From assembly GCF_020921035.1 (NCBI RefSeq), contig NC_063158.1, positions 5,810,001-5,874,000 of the forward strand: a stretch of 64,000 nt of DNA, read 5' to 3'. The notes under the pieces are model-generated. The model was not told the origin of the DNA, made no database searches, and was given only the letters and a program-made list of their open reading frames with translations. Of this stretch, positions 10,611 to 22,284 are shown one piece after another (position 1 is the first letter of the stretch; each line of letters starts with the position of its first letter). This stretch comes from Rhodamnia argentea. Its lineage: Eukaryota > Streptophyta > Magnoliopsida > Myrtales > Myrtaceae. Both the position numbers and the translations under genes were made by a program.

Positions 10611-11084
10611 TAACAAATTTATGAATTGTAAATTGTTGACCGATCGCCATCGTATACCAACAACAGTATACCACGATTTTCGATTATCTTGATGTTATCG
10701 ATAAGTGTTTCTATTATCGAGAACTTATCGATTAACAAATCGAACTTAACACCGAGCTGGCTATTCACTTAAATTGACATGTAGATTATAAAGATTTGGT
10801 CACTTTTTGGTGTAAACATATGCCACTTTTAAAAGATTTAAAGCTTTTTAATTCTTTTAAATATTTGAAAAGGTACATTTGATTACCTCTGACGATTCGA
10901 CTGGACGTGTACTAATGCTTATGGCCCTTCAAAACTCACGATATGATAGTTACTTTTTCCCTCAACCCAAAAATGTGGCACTAATGTATCAGTTTGTAAT
11001 TTTTGGTTGTGTTAACTCTTCGTTCAATTGGATTTCAAGCAATTTTTCTTGTTAGACTTTTCTCAACAACTGCCAGAAAAAAGT

Positions 11085-11830
11085 CCTAACCTTCTCTCCC
11101 AAACACACACCGATCTAGGTTACTAGAGAAGGGGCTAATACTCTTTTCTCCCTCGTGAACAAGGTCCTGCGTCTACTTACTTCTCATATGTATGCGGTAT
11201 ACAAATGGGTCCAGGCTTCAAAGTCCTTTATGAAGCTAATTCCTAACAGCTTCAAAGTCCTCTATATAAATTAGTAGTTGTGTGGAATTTATACAAGTGG
11301 AATGGATACGGATCTAAACAAGGGAATAACTAGATCAAAATAGAGAATAAAAACTTCACTTTCCCATTGAATAAGGATTTGAAATATGTTTTTGAGTGGA
11401 CCATTCATATAAAGTTTACATGCTCTTCATTCATATATGTTATTTCAACTCCGGAAAAAAAAGAAAAGAAAAAAAAAACCATGCCTCAAAAATTTGGTTT
11501 ACCTGAAAACTATAAGATTTGAGATGCGCTACTACCAAATCTAAGCAAGAGATATGAAAATCATGGATTCATTCTCTAGATTGTAATAACAAAGCCTCCC
11601 TGGTTTAGTTTTATGGTTTTGCTTGGCCATATTTTTAGAGTTGCTAAAATAAACAAAGTTATTAATAAAAGCGATACTTGCTTTATAACATTTCAATTCG
11701 AGTCTTTTGATGAGTTGTCTTTGTGCTCTAATATATAAAAGAATTGATTTTGTAATAATCTTTGGATGACGGTAAGATCGATAGTCTATTTTGAACCACA
11801 AAAAAAAAATTAACAATTAGTTAAAAATTA
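11085..11830 (+). other. Ghost SDR copy: flanks without exons
   Basis: 11100-11170 matches the far-upstream part of SDR1 (30-100) and SDR2 (12470-12560), including 'taggtt(a/g)ctagagaa'. 11280-11430 matches the SDR1 3' flank (aataaggatttgaaatatg, then ggaccattcat), and 11500-11720 matches the flank downstream of SDR2 and SDR3 (aatctaagcaagagatatg, then gagtcttttgatgagttgtc). No exon sequence lies between, so this looks like a copy that lost its whole gene body by deletion. Confidence 0.55.
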
Positions 11831-12238
11831 TTTTGGGGTCCATTCTTTAAGAATTTGTGACTTTCAAAATATTGTGATTCTCTTAGTCACCTAAAGTCTG
11901 TTGTACTGGCAAAGCCCAACATATAATAATTATGCCAAAGCTTGGGCTTCATCATACAATCAGTAGACTACTTTTGTTTCTTGATTTGGGAAATATTTTT
12001 CTAACAATGAACGCTTGTATCATATATAAAATTGAATAAATGAAAAAAAAATTCACCGTTTATGAAAATGTCTAAACATAACTTGTTATTGTTATTGAAT
12101 ATTTTCTACTGACTAATTAGTTCAGGAGATGCAAACGAATATTATTTGTTTACTAGAGGAAAATGTTGAAATGGGAAGGTATTAGCCGACCCTCGAGTAG
12201 AACCCTCCAGCGGCTCCTTCTATTGGGTTTGAGGCAAG

Positions 12239-12240
<2 letters not shown>

Positions 12241-12269
<29 letters not shown>

Positions 12270-12309
12270 CTGACAAAGTCTGAGAAGTCTTTTTCCGTTA
12301 AAAAACCTA

Positions 12310-12346
<37 letters not shown>

Positions 12347-12466
12347 GGTTATGAACCATGCTTCCTCCTCACGCGTCCCCATCCCACTTTCTCCGAAGGT
12401 GGGGATTCGAACCTCCTATCTCCCTCTTACCAAATGGGTAGAGTGGCCATCCCCCAGTGATTAATA
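12241..12466 (-). mobile_element. tRNA-derived SINE with poly(A) tail, upstream of SDR2
   Basis: Read on the minus strand: a tRNA-like head with a perfect box B (GGTTCGAATCC within the complement of 12401-12413) and a weaker box A region near 12433-12452; a non-tRNA body; an internal (GA)n run (complement of 12312-12343); then a 3' tail of about 26 A (complement of 12241-12266). Head, body and A-tail in that order define a tRNA-type SINE. It sits about 400 bp upstream of the SDR2 start codon. Target duplications were not identified. Confidence 0.7.
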
Positions 12467-12813
12467 ACTTGAGTTTAGGTTGCTAGAGAAATAACTTCAG
12501 TTTGAAGAAGGAAAAAGGATTAGCTCCCTGGAGCTAATCCTTTTTGCTTCTTCCCTTATGGTCCTACTCCAACATACTTCTTACATGTACATGGTAAATA
12601 AGTAGGCTGAAGCTTAAAAGTCATTGACTGTTAACCTTTGAAATGAACTGTCACTTTACCAGTTATCGCTCGACTTGGAGGTATCTTAATAACTCTGTTT
12701 CTGTTGCCCAAGATAACTGTATCTCTGCTTTTGTGTGAGATGTTGGTTAATTATCAACGAAAAACCTATTCGAAAACAATTTTCTGTCACCTAACAATCA
12801 CCTCCTTTTCCCC

Positions 12814-12821
12814 TATAAATT
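12814..12821 (+). promoter_or_regulatory. TATA box of SDR2
   Basis: 'cccctataaattccc' contains TATAAAT 55 bp upstream of the SDR2 start codon. The aligned position in SDR1 is degenerate (tattaat) and the whole block is missing upstream of SDR3 exon 2. Confidence 0.6.
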
Positions 12822-12868
12822 CCCATCTTGTTCAACCCATTTCCATGTCCATTTCTTGTTCATCGTCC

Positions 12869-15428
12869 ATGGCAGACTCCAAATCTAAGAGGTCCTCAAA
12901 CCTTTTCTTTTTTCGTTCAGCTCCTTCCACTTATTTTTTCCCATTTTCGCTGTACTCCTTTCTTTTCTTTCCTTGTTATTGCAGGTACGCAGTTGTTACT
13001 GGATCAAACAAAGGCATTGGATATGCCATATGCAAGCTTTTGGCTTCCAAAGGGATTGTGGTGGTATTGACCGCAAGAGATGAGAAGAGAGGACTTGAAG
13101 CTGTGGAGAAGCTTAAACTAGAGTCTGGCCTCTCTAAACATGTCTTCTTCCACCAACTCGATGTCTCCAATCCTGCCAGCGTTTCATCTCTGGCAGACTT
13201 TGTTAAGCACCAATTTGGAAAGCTCGATATTCTGGTACGTCCCTAGTAATAATAAGACTGGCCTCGGTGTTTCTTTTAGAACCAACGAAGATACATGAAT
13301 GTTGTATCCCCAACACCTATGCAGAGTAAATGGCATATTTCAGATAATCTTACGGTAGTACTATTAACATTTTATCATACTATTAAGAGTGCATTAGCGC
13401 AAGTGCGTGAAAAGTGTAATATAGAGAAGAGAATTCTTGATGTACCTGGAACTGGGGAATAGATTGACATATGAGTTTAAGGGTTGGGATGCCGTCACAT
13501 AGCTGTGACTAGTGATGACTATGAGACCAGCCCACAGCTCTAATTTGGACACCAACACCATACTCTTACCAGGAATATGTTCGCATTTTCCTTATCTGAG
13601 GCACATTTGTTTTTCTAAAGAGTGATGTGATTGACTAGGGGGATTTCGTTGTTTAATTTGACATGCAAGAGAATTCCCTATATTCATGAAATCTGAGGCA
13701 CAGTACTCAAAATCACCAACTTGTGCTTCTCTACGTATTGTATAGAACATATAGTTTCGATCCATGCATAGGACATATAGGATACATCACGACATCGTAT
13801 TACATCCATCCATGTGTTCTGTAATACAAGGATGTACACATGGCTTATATACAGATGACAAATGTTTCACCTCATTTTTTAACCTTCAATCTAGTCAGTT
13901 TAAGATGGAGTCTAGTCAGTTAATGATTGAGTTTGTTGGCCATATTTGAATGAGGACTTATGAGAATATTACAGGGCAAAAGCCTAGCGCTTTTGCACAC
14001 TGCTTTTAGATTGGCCTTGTGCTTTTATTGCAGAAGAAAGACTTGGTGATAAAATTTGTTTTCCAGGTGAACAATGCTGCTGTCTTGGGATGCATTGTAG
14101 ATGCTGATGCTTTAAGAGCGTCCGGAATTGGAAAGGTATGGTTTCCGTTTCTCTGATCATGGTGTTCAGATATAAACTTAATTGAACTATCAATTGTCTC
14201 GATCCCGAAAGTGGCGCTAGTTATCCACTTGAAGGTCATGGCAAAAAGACCTCTGCGATATTTGTTGTCGTCTATTCAGTCTTGTGGAATTATTACAAGG
14301 GATTCTTTCATGAGAGCCTGATTGCGACTGAAGTTGTGACACGTTGTCTTAATAAGATCTTCCTGGTTAGGAATAAAAGTCGCAAAAAGAAGAAGCACTC
14401 AAGAATCAGCCGGCGTGAATTAGCATTGTGATCCAAACGCAATGTACCTTGATCTTTTTTCTTGTAGCTAACTCCTACTATAAGATGACATGATGAGCTC
14501 CTGGAATTTTAAGATGCAGATTCCGTGTTGGACCATGCCAAATCTGTGACCTCTGACTGTCCTTCCTAACATTCTCTGTGGAATGATGCAGGAGCAACTT
14601 AAGTGGAGTGAAATCTCGACGACGACATACGAGTTAACTGAAGAGTGCATTGACATCAACTATTACGGTGCCAAAAGGATGGTTGATGCACTTATTGGCC
14701 TCCTCCAACTATCAGACTCGCCGAGGATTGTTAATGTCTCCTCCGGTGCCGGGAAGCTTGCGGTAAGAAGTGTCATAGTACGTTATTCCAGAGTTAATTC
14801 CCCTTAACTAAAGAACGAAAATTCACCCTTGAGTTATCACATCGAGCAAACCCCATTTTTGCAAGAGAATACAAAGATATCACTTCAAGATCTTCTCTTG
14901 AAATCGAATTTCACGAAGCTTTACGTTAAGCTAGACTAGTTTTTCTATAGAATGAATACCATTTCAATCATCTTCTAACCTTGTGATCAGTCTTTCCCGG
15001 ATGGATGGGCTAAGAACGTCCTTAGCGATGCCGAATGCCTCACCGAAGAAAAGGTGGATGAGGTATTGAAGGTGTTTCTAAGAGATTTTATGCAAGGTTC
15101 TCTGGAGACCAAAGGCTGGCCTGCTTCTCATTCTGCTTATGTAGTTTCTAAAGCGGCGTTAAATGCTTACACAAGGATTTTAGCAGCCAAGTACCCCAAG
15201 TTTCGTGCAAATTGCGTCTGCCCTGGATTCGTCAAGACGGATATATTGCACCAGACCGGTTTCTCGACTCCGGAAGAAGGCGCGGAGGGTCCCGTGAGTC
15301 TGTCCTTGCTGCCCAATGACGGTCCATCTGGCCGATTCTTTCAAGGGATGAAAGAATCGTCCTTCCTTTCGTATGAAGATATTGTCCTTGCAAATGGCGA
15401 AAAAATTATGATTCCTAATTTTACCTGA
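12869..15428 (+). CDS. SDR2: short-chain dehydrogenase/reductase, neomenthol dehydrogenase / salutaridine reductase-like
   Basis: Five exons: 12869-12891, 12985-13234, 14067-14135, 14592-14762 and 14991-15428, giving 316 residues. It is a close paralogue of SDR1: TGSNKGIG (13-20), NNAA (93-96), NVSSGAG serine, and YVVSK with Tyr221 and Lys225, so all catalytic residues are present. It has the best TATA box of the array. Intron 1 is odd: 93 nt, a multiple of three, no stop in frame, and its donor reads GTCCTC because about 15 nt present in SDR1 (including the GTAATA donor and its in-frame TAA) are missing. Retention would therefore insert 31 mostly hydrophobic residues rather than truncate the protein. 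The C-terminus ([10 protein letters not shown]) differs slightly from SDR1 and SDR3. Substrate is unknown; by family, NADPH-dependent carbonyl reduction in the cytosol. Confidence 0.85.
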
Positions 15429-16650
15429 AGGTGTTTCAATTTCAAATGAAGGAATGTATACATTTGCGGTATATTGCCCCTCCCACTCGCACGGGTTCTT
15501 CTATTGAATGAAGAGGTTGCCCATTTTATTTTTGTGAGATGTAGACGAGTGGAATAGCGACTGATAGATAAGAGAGAATAGTTAAGGGATAACAGCAAAA
15601 CAAGAATTTTGATTTCCACTCTAATAAGGATTTAAAATAAGTTATTGTATTATTGGCGGAATTGTGAAGTCTGATAGAGAAAAGTAATATACAAAGCTTT
15701 TAGTGCTAACGGCGTACATGTGATTTCTATGATCACTATATATGCGCTAAACTCATGCTATATATTGGGGAAACATCTTTTGTATTTATAATGCCGAAGC
15801 TTGAAACAGTGAAACTTGTAATTTTGATACTGATATTGTTAATGGAGAGATTACCTAATGCGGTACATTGACTGTTCTCCATCTAATTTTGAAAGGGTTT
15901 TGCGCGTAAACAATATTTGCTTATTATTTTTTCTCTTCAAAGGTTCGCGTTCCTAATAGTAAGGTTTACACTATTGATTGTATGAACCTCTCTATATTGA
16001 TTTCCTACTCTCAAATGGAGATCGTGCCTAAAAATTGTGATTAGTCAACTAACTGTTAAGATTCAAGATGCGCAAACATTAAATCAAATCGAGAGACATA
16101 TCATGGAGTCAATCTCTAGATTGTAACCAAAAAAGTATCAAGTTTTTTTTTTTTCTTTCTTTTTTGAGGTTTTGCTTGGTTATGTTTTGGACATAGCTAA
16201 AATTAAAAAGTCGCTCAGAAAAAGAGATACTTGCTTCACATTATTTGAATGCGAGTCTTTCGGTGAGTTGTCTGGTTGCCGCTAAGCTATAATAACCATG
16301 TCAAAGCTTGTGCCGTCCTCAGATGATGAATAGACTTATTTGAAATAAAATCCACAATTTTTTATTCATGATCTTTCAAGGTTCCAAGAACTTTTTTTTT
16401 CTTTTTTGGTCGAAAGGTTATGCAGCTGTTTATTATATATTAGAATGTCATCCATCGCGGGGAATGCATTAGACCAATAAAGAAAGTCTTGTTATCTCCT
16501 TGTTGTAAAACATCAAATTATATGTCTAATGAAGAGCAAATCCGTCCTATGTCTTTCGCATTTTAATTTGAGCAAAATAAAGTGTACATAAGTGAACCGT
16601 AAGAAAAATATTATTTGCAATCATTTTTATGTTGATAATTTTAACGTGAC
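15429..16650. other. SDR2 3' flank and AT-rich spacer
   Basis: 15429-15650 and 16050-16310 match the flanks of SDR1, the ghost copy and SDR3 (for example 'gcgagtctttcggtgagttgtc'). No additional gene is supported. Confidence 0.5.
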
Positions 16651-17181
16651 ATGTGAAAAATAAAACTGTATTCAATTGTTTAAGTTGGATTTTTTACTTA
16701 ATTTCACATGTATGTCATTTTTCTTTGCTTTTTTTTTTTTTATGTCAAGAAGGGTCACCAGCGACCCTCGCCGACTGCAAAGCCCTCACTCATACTAGGC
16801 AAGGCGGCATTCACCCGCGGCCGGTAGCACTGCGAAGGCCTCTCATAGAGTTATTGTGGCCTCGTTGGCCACAGGCGAGGGCATGCAAGCCCTTGCTAGA
16901 TTTAGGTGAAGCCACCTTGCTCGTGGCCGGTAGTGTTAGAATACACAAGTGAGTTATGTTAGAAAGTCCCACATCAGAGAAATAATATAGTGTTGAGCAA
17001 TTAATATATCTTAGTTAGCTCATAACTCATCAATTTAAGCTTTTGAGTGAATGTTGATCTAACTGGATATGTTGACGGGTTCGAACTTGAGCTTTCTCTT
17101 AGCGATCTCCCCACCGATCTCCTTGGGTGAAGGTAACAAATGGTATATCGATGTTTTTAATTTATGACACTCAATTGGAAA
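16651..17181. other. Gene-free stretch with a GC-rich block
   Basis: 16740-16930 is a GC-rich block ('agcgaccctcgccgactgca') resembling the cores of the TIR elements elsewhere in the window. The open frame through it resembles no protein family I know. Confidence 0.35.
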
Positions 17182-17343
17182 CAGATTGATATTTCTTGTG
17201 CTGACTATCTTTAGATGTTCTCCTTGAGTTCGGTCTTACATTATCTCATCTTGATTTTTAAACAGATTGATGTTTCTTATGCTGACCATCTTTAGACGTT
17301 CTCCTTGAGTTCGGTCTTACATTATCCCATCTTGATTTTTCTT
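17182..17343 (+). repeat. Two-copy tandem repeat, 81-bp period
   Basis: Unit 1 (17182-17262) and unit 2 (17263-17343) both start 'cagattgat(a/g)tttctt' and end 'catcttgattttt', with a handful of differences. Confidence 0.85.
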
Positions 17344-17590
17344 TCGTACCGTGAATGCCCACCCTCTCTCTCTCTCTCTCTACTGAGCCTACACAGGAAC
17401 TGCGTCATTGCATACCTCATCCGTGATATTTTCCTGCACCACTCGTTACTTGTGGTCAGGAGAAAGAACAAGCACCAGTGACTTGCACAAGATAAGCTGC
17501 GAGTCCATGACCTTGCACCTTGTGTTGTGTGTGAGTAAACAAGCAAAAGTAACAGTGAAAACTTCCCAGTAGCTACAGTTTGGAATCAAA

Positions 17591-20350
17591 ATGGCAGAGT
17601 CAACAAAGAGGTATACTCTAATTCTCTCGTGTTGAATCCCGTTTCTTCTTCCTCTTGCGTGCAGGGACTTTCTTATCCTTCTATTTTCGGTATTTAGCTC
17701 CGCAGTCGTTGCAGAGAATTCCTCATTCATCAAAAGAAAACAGGGGAAAATTAGGACAGAAACAAGAAAGGCCTTACCTTTGCATGTGCAAGATAAAGAA
17801 TTTATGTTTAACGTTGTTTTCCTATGGAGAAAAGACTGTCTGGGTTTTGAAAATCTCTTCAGATTTTGTCTTCACTGAAAAAGAAAATGAAGACCGTTCC
17901 CACTTTTCATTGTTCTGTTTTCTTGGGTATATGAAATGCAGAATTTCTTTTTGAAATTGAAACTAGAAGAACATGTTGGTTTGTTGCCCCATCATAGAAA
18001 AACTTCTTGAAACAAACGGTCCCTGAAGATGCGGACGGAAAAAGACATTACTAGCCATCGCTCTAGTCCGATGGCCGGGACTCTCGCCGGATATTGGGTG
18101 AGGGCCTGCCCTCGCTGCATTCGAAAAACATGCAACTATTATTAAGAATTATTCATGTCAGCGTTAGCCGGTCAAATGGACTGAGTTGGCATAATTGCAA
18201 AATGTTAGGACTAAATTGGCACAATTGTAATAGAATTAAGGCTTTTTTTGGTAATTTTCCTATTCGACCCATTTCCATATCTATTTCAAGTTAATCATCA
18301 GTTGCAAACTCCACATCTAAGAGATAACAAACCCATTAACCCTCAAACCTTTTTCTTCTTTGAATTCCTTCCAATTTCGTTTTTTCCCCATTTCCACTGT
18401 ACTCCTTTTATTCTATTTTATTGTTGCAGGTATGCAGTTGTAACAGGATCAAACAAAGGCATTGGATTTGCCATATGCAAGCTCTTGGCTTCCAAGGGGA
18501 TTGTGGTGGTATTGACTGCAAGAGATGAGAAGAGAGGACTGGAAGCTGTGGAGAAGCTCAAACTAGAGCCTGGCCTCTCTGACCATGTCTTCTTCCACCA
18601 GCTTGATGTCTCTGATCCTGCCAGCGTTTCATCTCTTGCGGACTTCGTTAAGTGCCAATTTGGAAAGCTCGATATTCTGGTATGTCCACTAGGACTCATA
18701 ATACTCGCCCTCGGTATTTCTTTCAGAACAAAGAAAGATACGGAGTGTTGTGTCTCCAGCATCTATGTAGAGTTGATGATGTATTGCAGATGAGCTTACT
18801 GTAGTACCATGAAAACTTTATCAGTACTATTAAGAGTGCATTAATGTAGGTGCAAGAAAAGTGCAATATCGAGAAGAGAATTCTTACCCTTCAATCTAGT
18901 CAGTCTAAGATTGATTTTAATGGCCAGATTGGAATGCTGTCCTATGAGAATATTAGAGGGCAAAATTTGTCTTCTCTAGCACTTTTTGCACTGTGTTTTA
19001 CGATTGGCCTTGTGCTTGTGATGATAGAATTTCTTTTCCAGGTGAACAACGCTGCTATATTGGGATGCATTGTTGATGCCGATGCTTTAAGAGCAGCCGG
19101 CATCGGAAAGGTATGGGTTTTGTTTATCTGATCACTGAGAGGGGTGCTTGTTATCCACTTGAAGGTCACGGCAAATACTGCTCTGTGACGTCTACTGTCA
19201 TCTATTCAGCCTTGTGGAGTGATTGCAAGGGATTCTTTCATAAGAGCATGACGCGAATTATTGCACTGAGGTCGTGACACTTTCGCTGTTTTAATAAGTT
19301 TTACCGGGTTAAGAAAGAAAGCCGTGGAAAGAAGCATTCAAGAATCAGCCGGTTTGAACTAGCTTTGTGCTCCAAACACAATGTACCTTGATATGATTTC
19401 TTGCAGCTAACTCCTTCTATAAGACGACATGATGAGCCCCTGGAATTTTAAGATGCATATTCCGTGTTGGACCATGCCAATTCCGTGACCTCTAACTGTC
19501 CTTCGTAACATTCTCTGTGGAATGATGCAGGAGCAACTTAAGTGGAGTGAAATCTCGACAACGACATACGAGTTAACTGAAGAGTGCATTAACATCAACT
19601 ATTGCGGTGCCAAAAGGATGGTTGATGCATTCATTGGCCTCCTCCAACTATCTGACTCGCCAAGGATTGTTAATGTTTCCTCTGGCGCCGGGAAGCTCGC
19701 GGTAAGAAATGTCGAAGCACATTATTTCAGAGTTAGTTCCCAGTAACTATAGAATGGAAATTGACTATTGAGTTATCACAACGCAAAACGCATTTTTGCA
19801 AGAGAATACATAGATATCACTTCGAGGTCTTTTCTTGAAATCGAATTACATGGCTAGTTTCCCTAGAGAATGAATAAATTTTCAATCATCTTTCTAACGT
19901 TGTGATCAGCTCTTCCCGGATGGCTGGGCTAAGAACGTCTTCAGCGATGCCAAATGCCTCACGGAAGACAAGGTTGACGAGGTATTGAAGGAGTTTCTAA
20001 AAGATTTTAGGCAAGGTACTCTGGGGACCAATGGCTGGCCAGCTTCTCATTCTGCTTATATAGTTTCTAAAGCGGCGTTAAACGCTTACACGAGGATTTT
20101 AGCAGCCAAGTACCCCAAGTTTTGTGCAAATTGCGTCTGCCCTGGATTCGTCAAGACGGATATATTGCACCGGACCGGTTTCTTGACTCCGGAAGAAGGG
20201 GCGGAAGGTCCCGTGAGTCTGTCCTTGCTGCCCGATGACGGCCCATCTGGCCGATTCTTTGAAGGGACGAAAGAATCGTCCTTCGTCTCGTATGAGGATG
20301 ATTATTATCTTCCAAATGGCGAAAAGTTTATCCTTCCTAATTTTAATTGA
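17591..20350 (+). CDS. SDR3: SDR gene with a likely replaced first exon
   Basis: Exons 2-5 are intact and collinear with SDR1/SDR2: 18430-18679, 19042-19110, 19531-19701 and 19910-20350. The original first exon (18301-18323) is disabled: its start codon reads GTT and its donor reads AT instead of GT. Upstream, 17591-17610 reads ATG plus six more codons' worth (MAESTKR-type), ends in phase 2 exactly like a normal SDR first exon, and has a good donor (AG/GTATAC). Splicing 17610 to 18430 (820-nt intron) gives 316 residues: [19 protein letters not shown], Tyr220 and Lys224, all catalytic residues kept. The alternative is an ATG at 18248 reading straight into exon 2 with about 60 low-complexity residues, or a pseudogene with a dead 5' end. 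The join is inferred; exons 2-5 are certain. Confidence 0.6.
18000..18258. mobile_element. TIR-element end replacing the SDR3 proximal promoter
   Basis: A GC-rich piece (18050-18125) and then the family right arm ('aggactaaattggcacaatt', 'aaggctttttttggtaattttcc') end at about 18258, where SDR-like leader DNA resumes ('cgacccatttccatat'). The TATA-containing segment present in SDR1/SDR2 immediately upstream of this point is absent. Confidence 0.55.
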
Positions 20351-20740
20351 AGATGTTTCGTCTTCAAATGAGGGAATGTAGGCATTTGCAATACGTTGTC
20401 TTTGTATTAATTTCTGCTTTCAAATAAAAATCATGCCTGAAAGTTCTAATTGCTCAAATAACTATAAGATTTGAGGTGCGCAAGTGTCAAATCTAAGCAA
20501 GAGACATGCAAATCATGGAGTCAATCTGTAGATTGTAACCAAAAAACTGCCTTGTTTGGTTTTGAGGTTTTGCTTGGTTTAATTTTCGACGTAACTACAA
20601 TCATATAAGATACTAAGAAAAGTGATAGTTGCTTCACAATGTGTTTGCCAGTAGCATTAATAGTATCATGAGATTTTGATTGCACTTCACTAATGTTATC
20701 TGTCATACATCATCAACCCTGAATAGATTTAATGGATTTT
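20351..20740 (+). other. SDR3 3' flank
   Basis: Matches the SDR1 and SDR2 downstream regions ('gaagatgtttcgtcttcaaa', 'aatctaagcaagagacatgc'). The match is cut off near 20740 by A/T runs and plastid-derived DNA. Confidence 0.5.
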
Positions 20741-20924
20741 TTTTTTTAAGGGAAAGAGGACAAAACCAAAACTCATCTTTCTTGAAAGGTGGAAGAAAAT
20801 AAAGCCGCTTCATTAAGAAATTAAAAAATTAGATTAGAAAAGGGCCCGCTATGAATAAAAAAAAAAAAGGAAAAAAGGCTGGAATCTACACATTGGTTCT
20901 TTTTTTTTTTTTTTTGCAATTTTT

Positions 20925-21760
20925 GTTGAACCGTATGCATCAAAAGGTGCATGTACGGCTATTAAGAGATACAAATTTTATCCTAATCAACCGACTTTAT
21001 CGAGAAAGATTACTTTTTTAGGCCAAGAGGTTGATAGCGAGATTTCAAATCAACTTATTGGTCTTACAGTATATCTCATTATAGAGAATGATAACAAGGA
21101 TCTGTATTTATTTATAAACTCTCATGGCGGATGGGTAACTCTTGAAATAGCTATTTATGATACTATGCAATTTGTGCAACCTGATGTGCATACAATATGC
21201 ATGGGATAAGCCGCTTCAATGGGATCTTTTATTCTGGTTGGCGGAGAGATTGCCAAACGTCTAGCATTTCCTCACGCTTAGCGCCAATGAGTTTTTTAAG
21301 AACAAAAAAAAAGGCTATGCCTTCGCCATAATAAATAGGAATATTAAGTAATAATAGCATGGCAATTCGAATTCGATATGAGAAATTTTTTGTTTCAAAA
21401 CATTAGATTATATTTTGAAAGAGTAGTATGAAATTAGTATAAAAATAAAGGGTATTCTCGATTTTATCTTATTTATCGGTGACCGTTACCATTTTGGCGT
21501 CACAAACATTTTTGTTTTCACAACAGAAAACTTTTAACAATATTTATGTTTTTGTTATGAATGGGTACACAAAAAAACTTTGGGATTGCTAATCACAGAT
21601 GAGATAAATATATAAAAAGCAATGGAGCCATCTTAGTATTTTTTTTAACTGCTCCGAAAGGAAGGATGGTAATTGGATCATTTGCCGATCCGAATCAGAT
21701 AAACCCCGTATCTAATCTATATATTTTTCTCTTTCTTCGATCGAAATGGAAGGTAAAGTG
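20925..21760 (+). pseudogene. clpP: Plastid clpP fragment (exon 2 and flanking intron DNA), nuclear copy
   Basis: 20925-20970 matches the end of a plastid group II intron, with the domain V-like hairpin 'accgtatgcatcaaaaggtg'. Exon 2 follows (about 20971-21281): [66 protein letters not shown]. An in-frame stop (TAA after ICMG) and substitutions (PGG to HGG) show decay. Downstream DNA (21282-21760) looks like clpP intron 2. ClpP is the plastid Clp protease catalytic subunit; this copy is non-functional nuclear plastid DNA. Confidence 0.85.
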
Positions 21761-21978
21761 AATTCTATTGTATAGTGTATGCAATGCACAAAGGATACCT
21801 ATATAGTTGCTCAATTCTATCTTTCTTTTTTTTATTATTCTTTATATCTTCTTCTCACCTCATCATGCGCGATAGAAGAACCATTTGTTATATTATCGGG
21901 ATAATGATACATCAACCTACGAGTTCTTTTATGAGGCACAAATGGGAGAAAATATCTCCTTTAATAAGGAGCTGGTCA

Positions 21979-22284
21979 ATGATACTCGAACATGTACTTA
22001 TTTTGAGTGCTTATTTATTTTCTATTGGTATCTATGGATTGATCACGAGTCAATATATGATTAGAGTCCTTATGTGTCTTGAACTTATCCTCAATGCGGT
22101 TAATATAAATTTCGTAACATTTTCAGGTTTTTTGGATAGTCGACAATTAAAAGGAGATAGTTTCTCCACTTTTGTTATAGCTATTGCAACGGCCGAAGCA
22201 GCTATTGGATTAGCTATCGTTTCGTCAATTTATCGTAACAGAAAATCAACTCATATCAATCAATCAAATTTGTTGAATAAATGA
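21979..22284 (+). pseudogene. ndhE: Plastid ndhE copy in the nucleus, frame intact
   Basis: Encodes a 101-residue protein with no stop, the normal length of plastid NdhE, the NuoK-like membrane subunit of the NDH complex. Landmarks are [36 protein letters not shown] and [18 protein letters not shown]. Three hydrophobic segments are visible. A few substitutions (for example in ITSQYMIRV) set it apart from typical plastid sequences. Its neighbours are broken psaC and ndhD and there is no plant nuclear transit peptide, so it is classed as a nuclear plastid copy despite the open frame. If instead this were an assembly join to the plastome, hAT and SDR context would not surround it. Confidence 0.85.

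Noticed and set aside
12153..12382. Arg-Glu repeat open frames on the minus strand
   Set aside because: These are the translated (GA)n run and poly(A) tail of a SINE, not protein.
18248..18429. In-frame ATG at 18248 as the SDR3 start
   Set aside because: It would add about 60 low-complexity residues from a dead exon and intron; the upstream exon at 17591-17610 gives the family-standard N-terminus. Kept only as an alternative.
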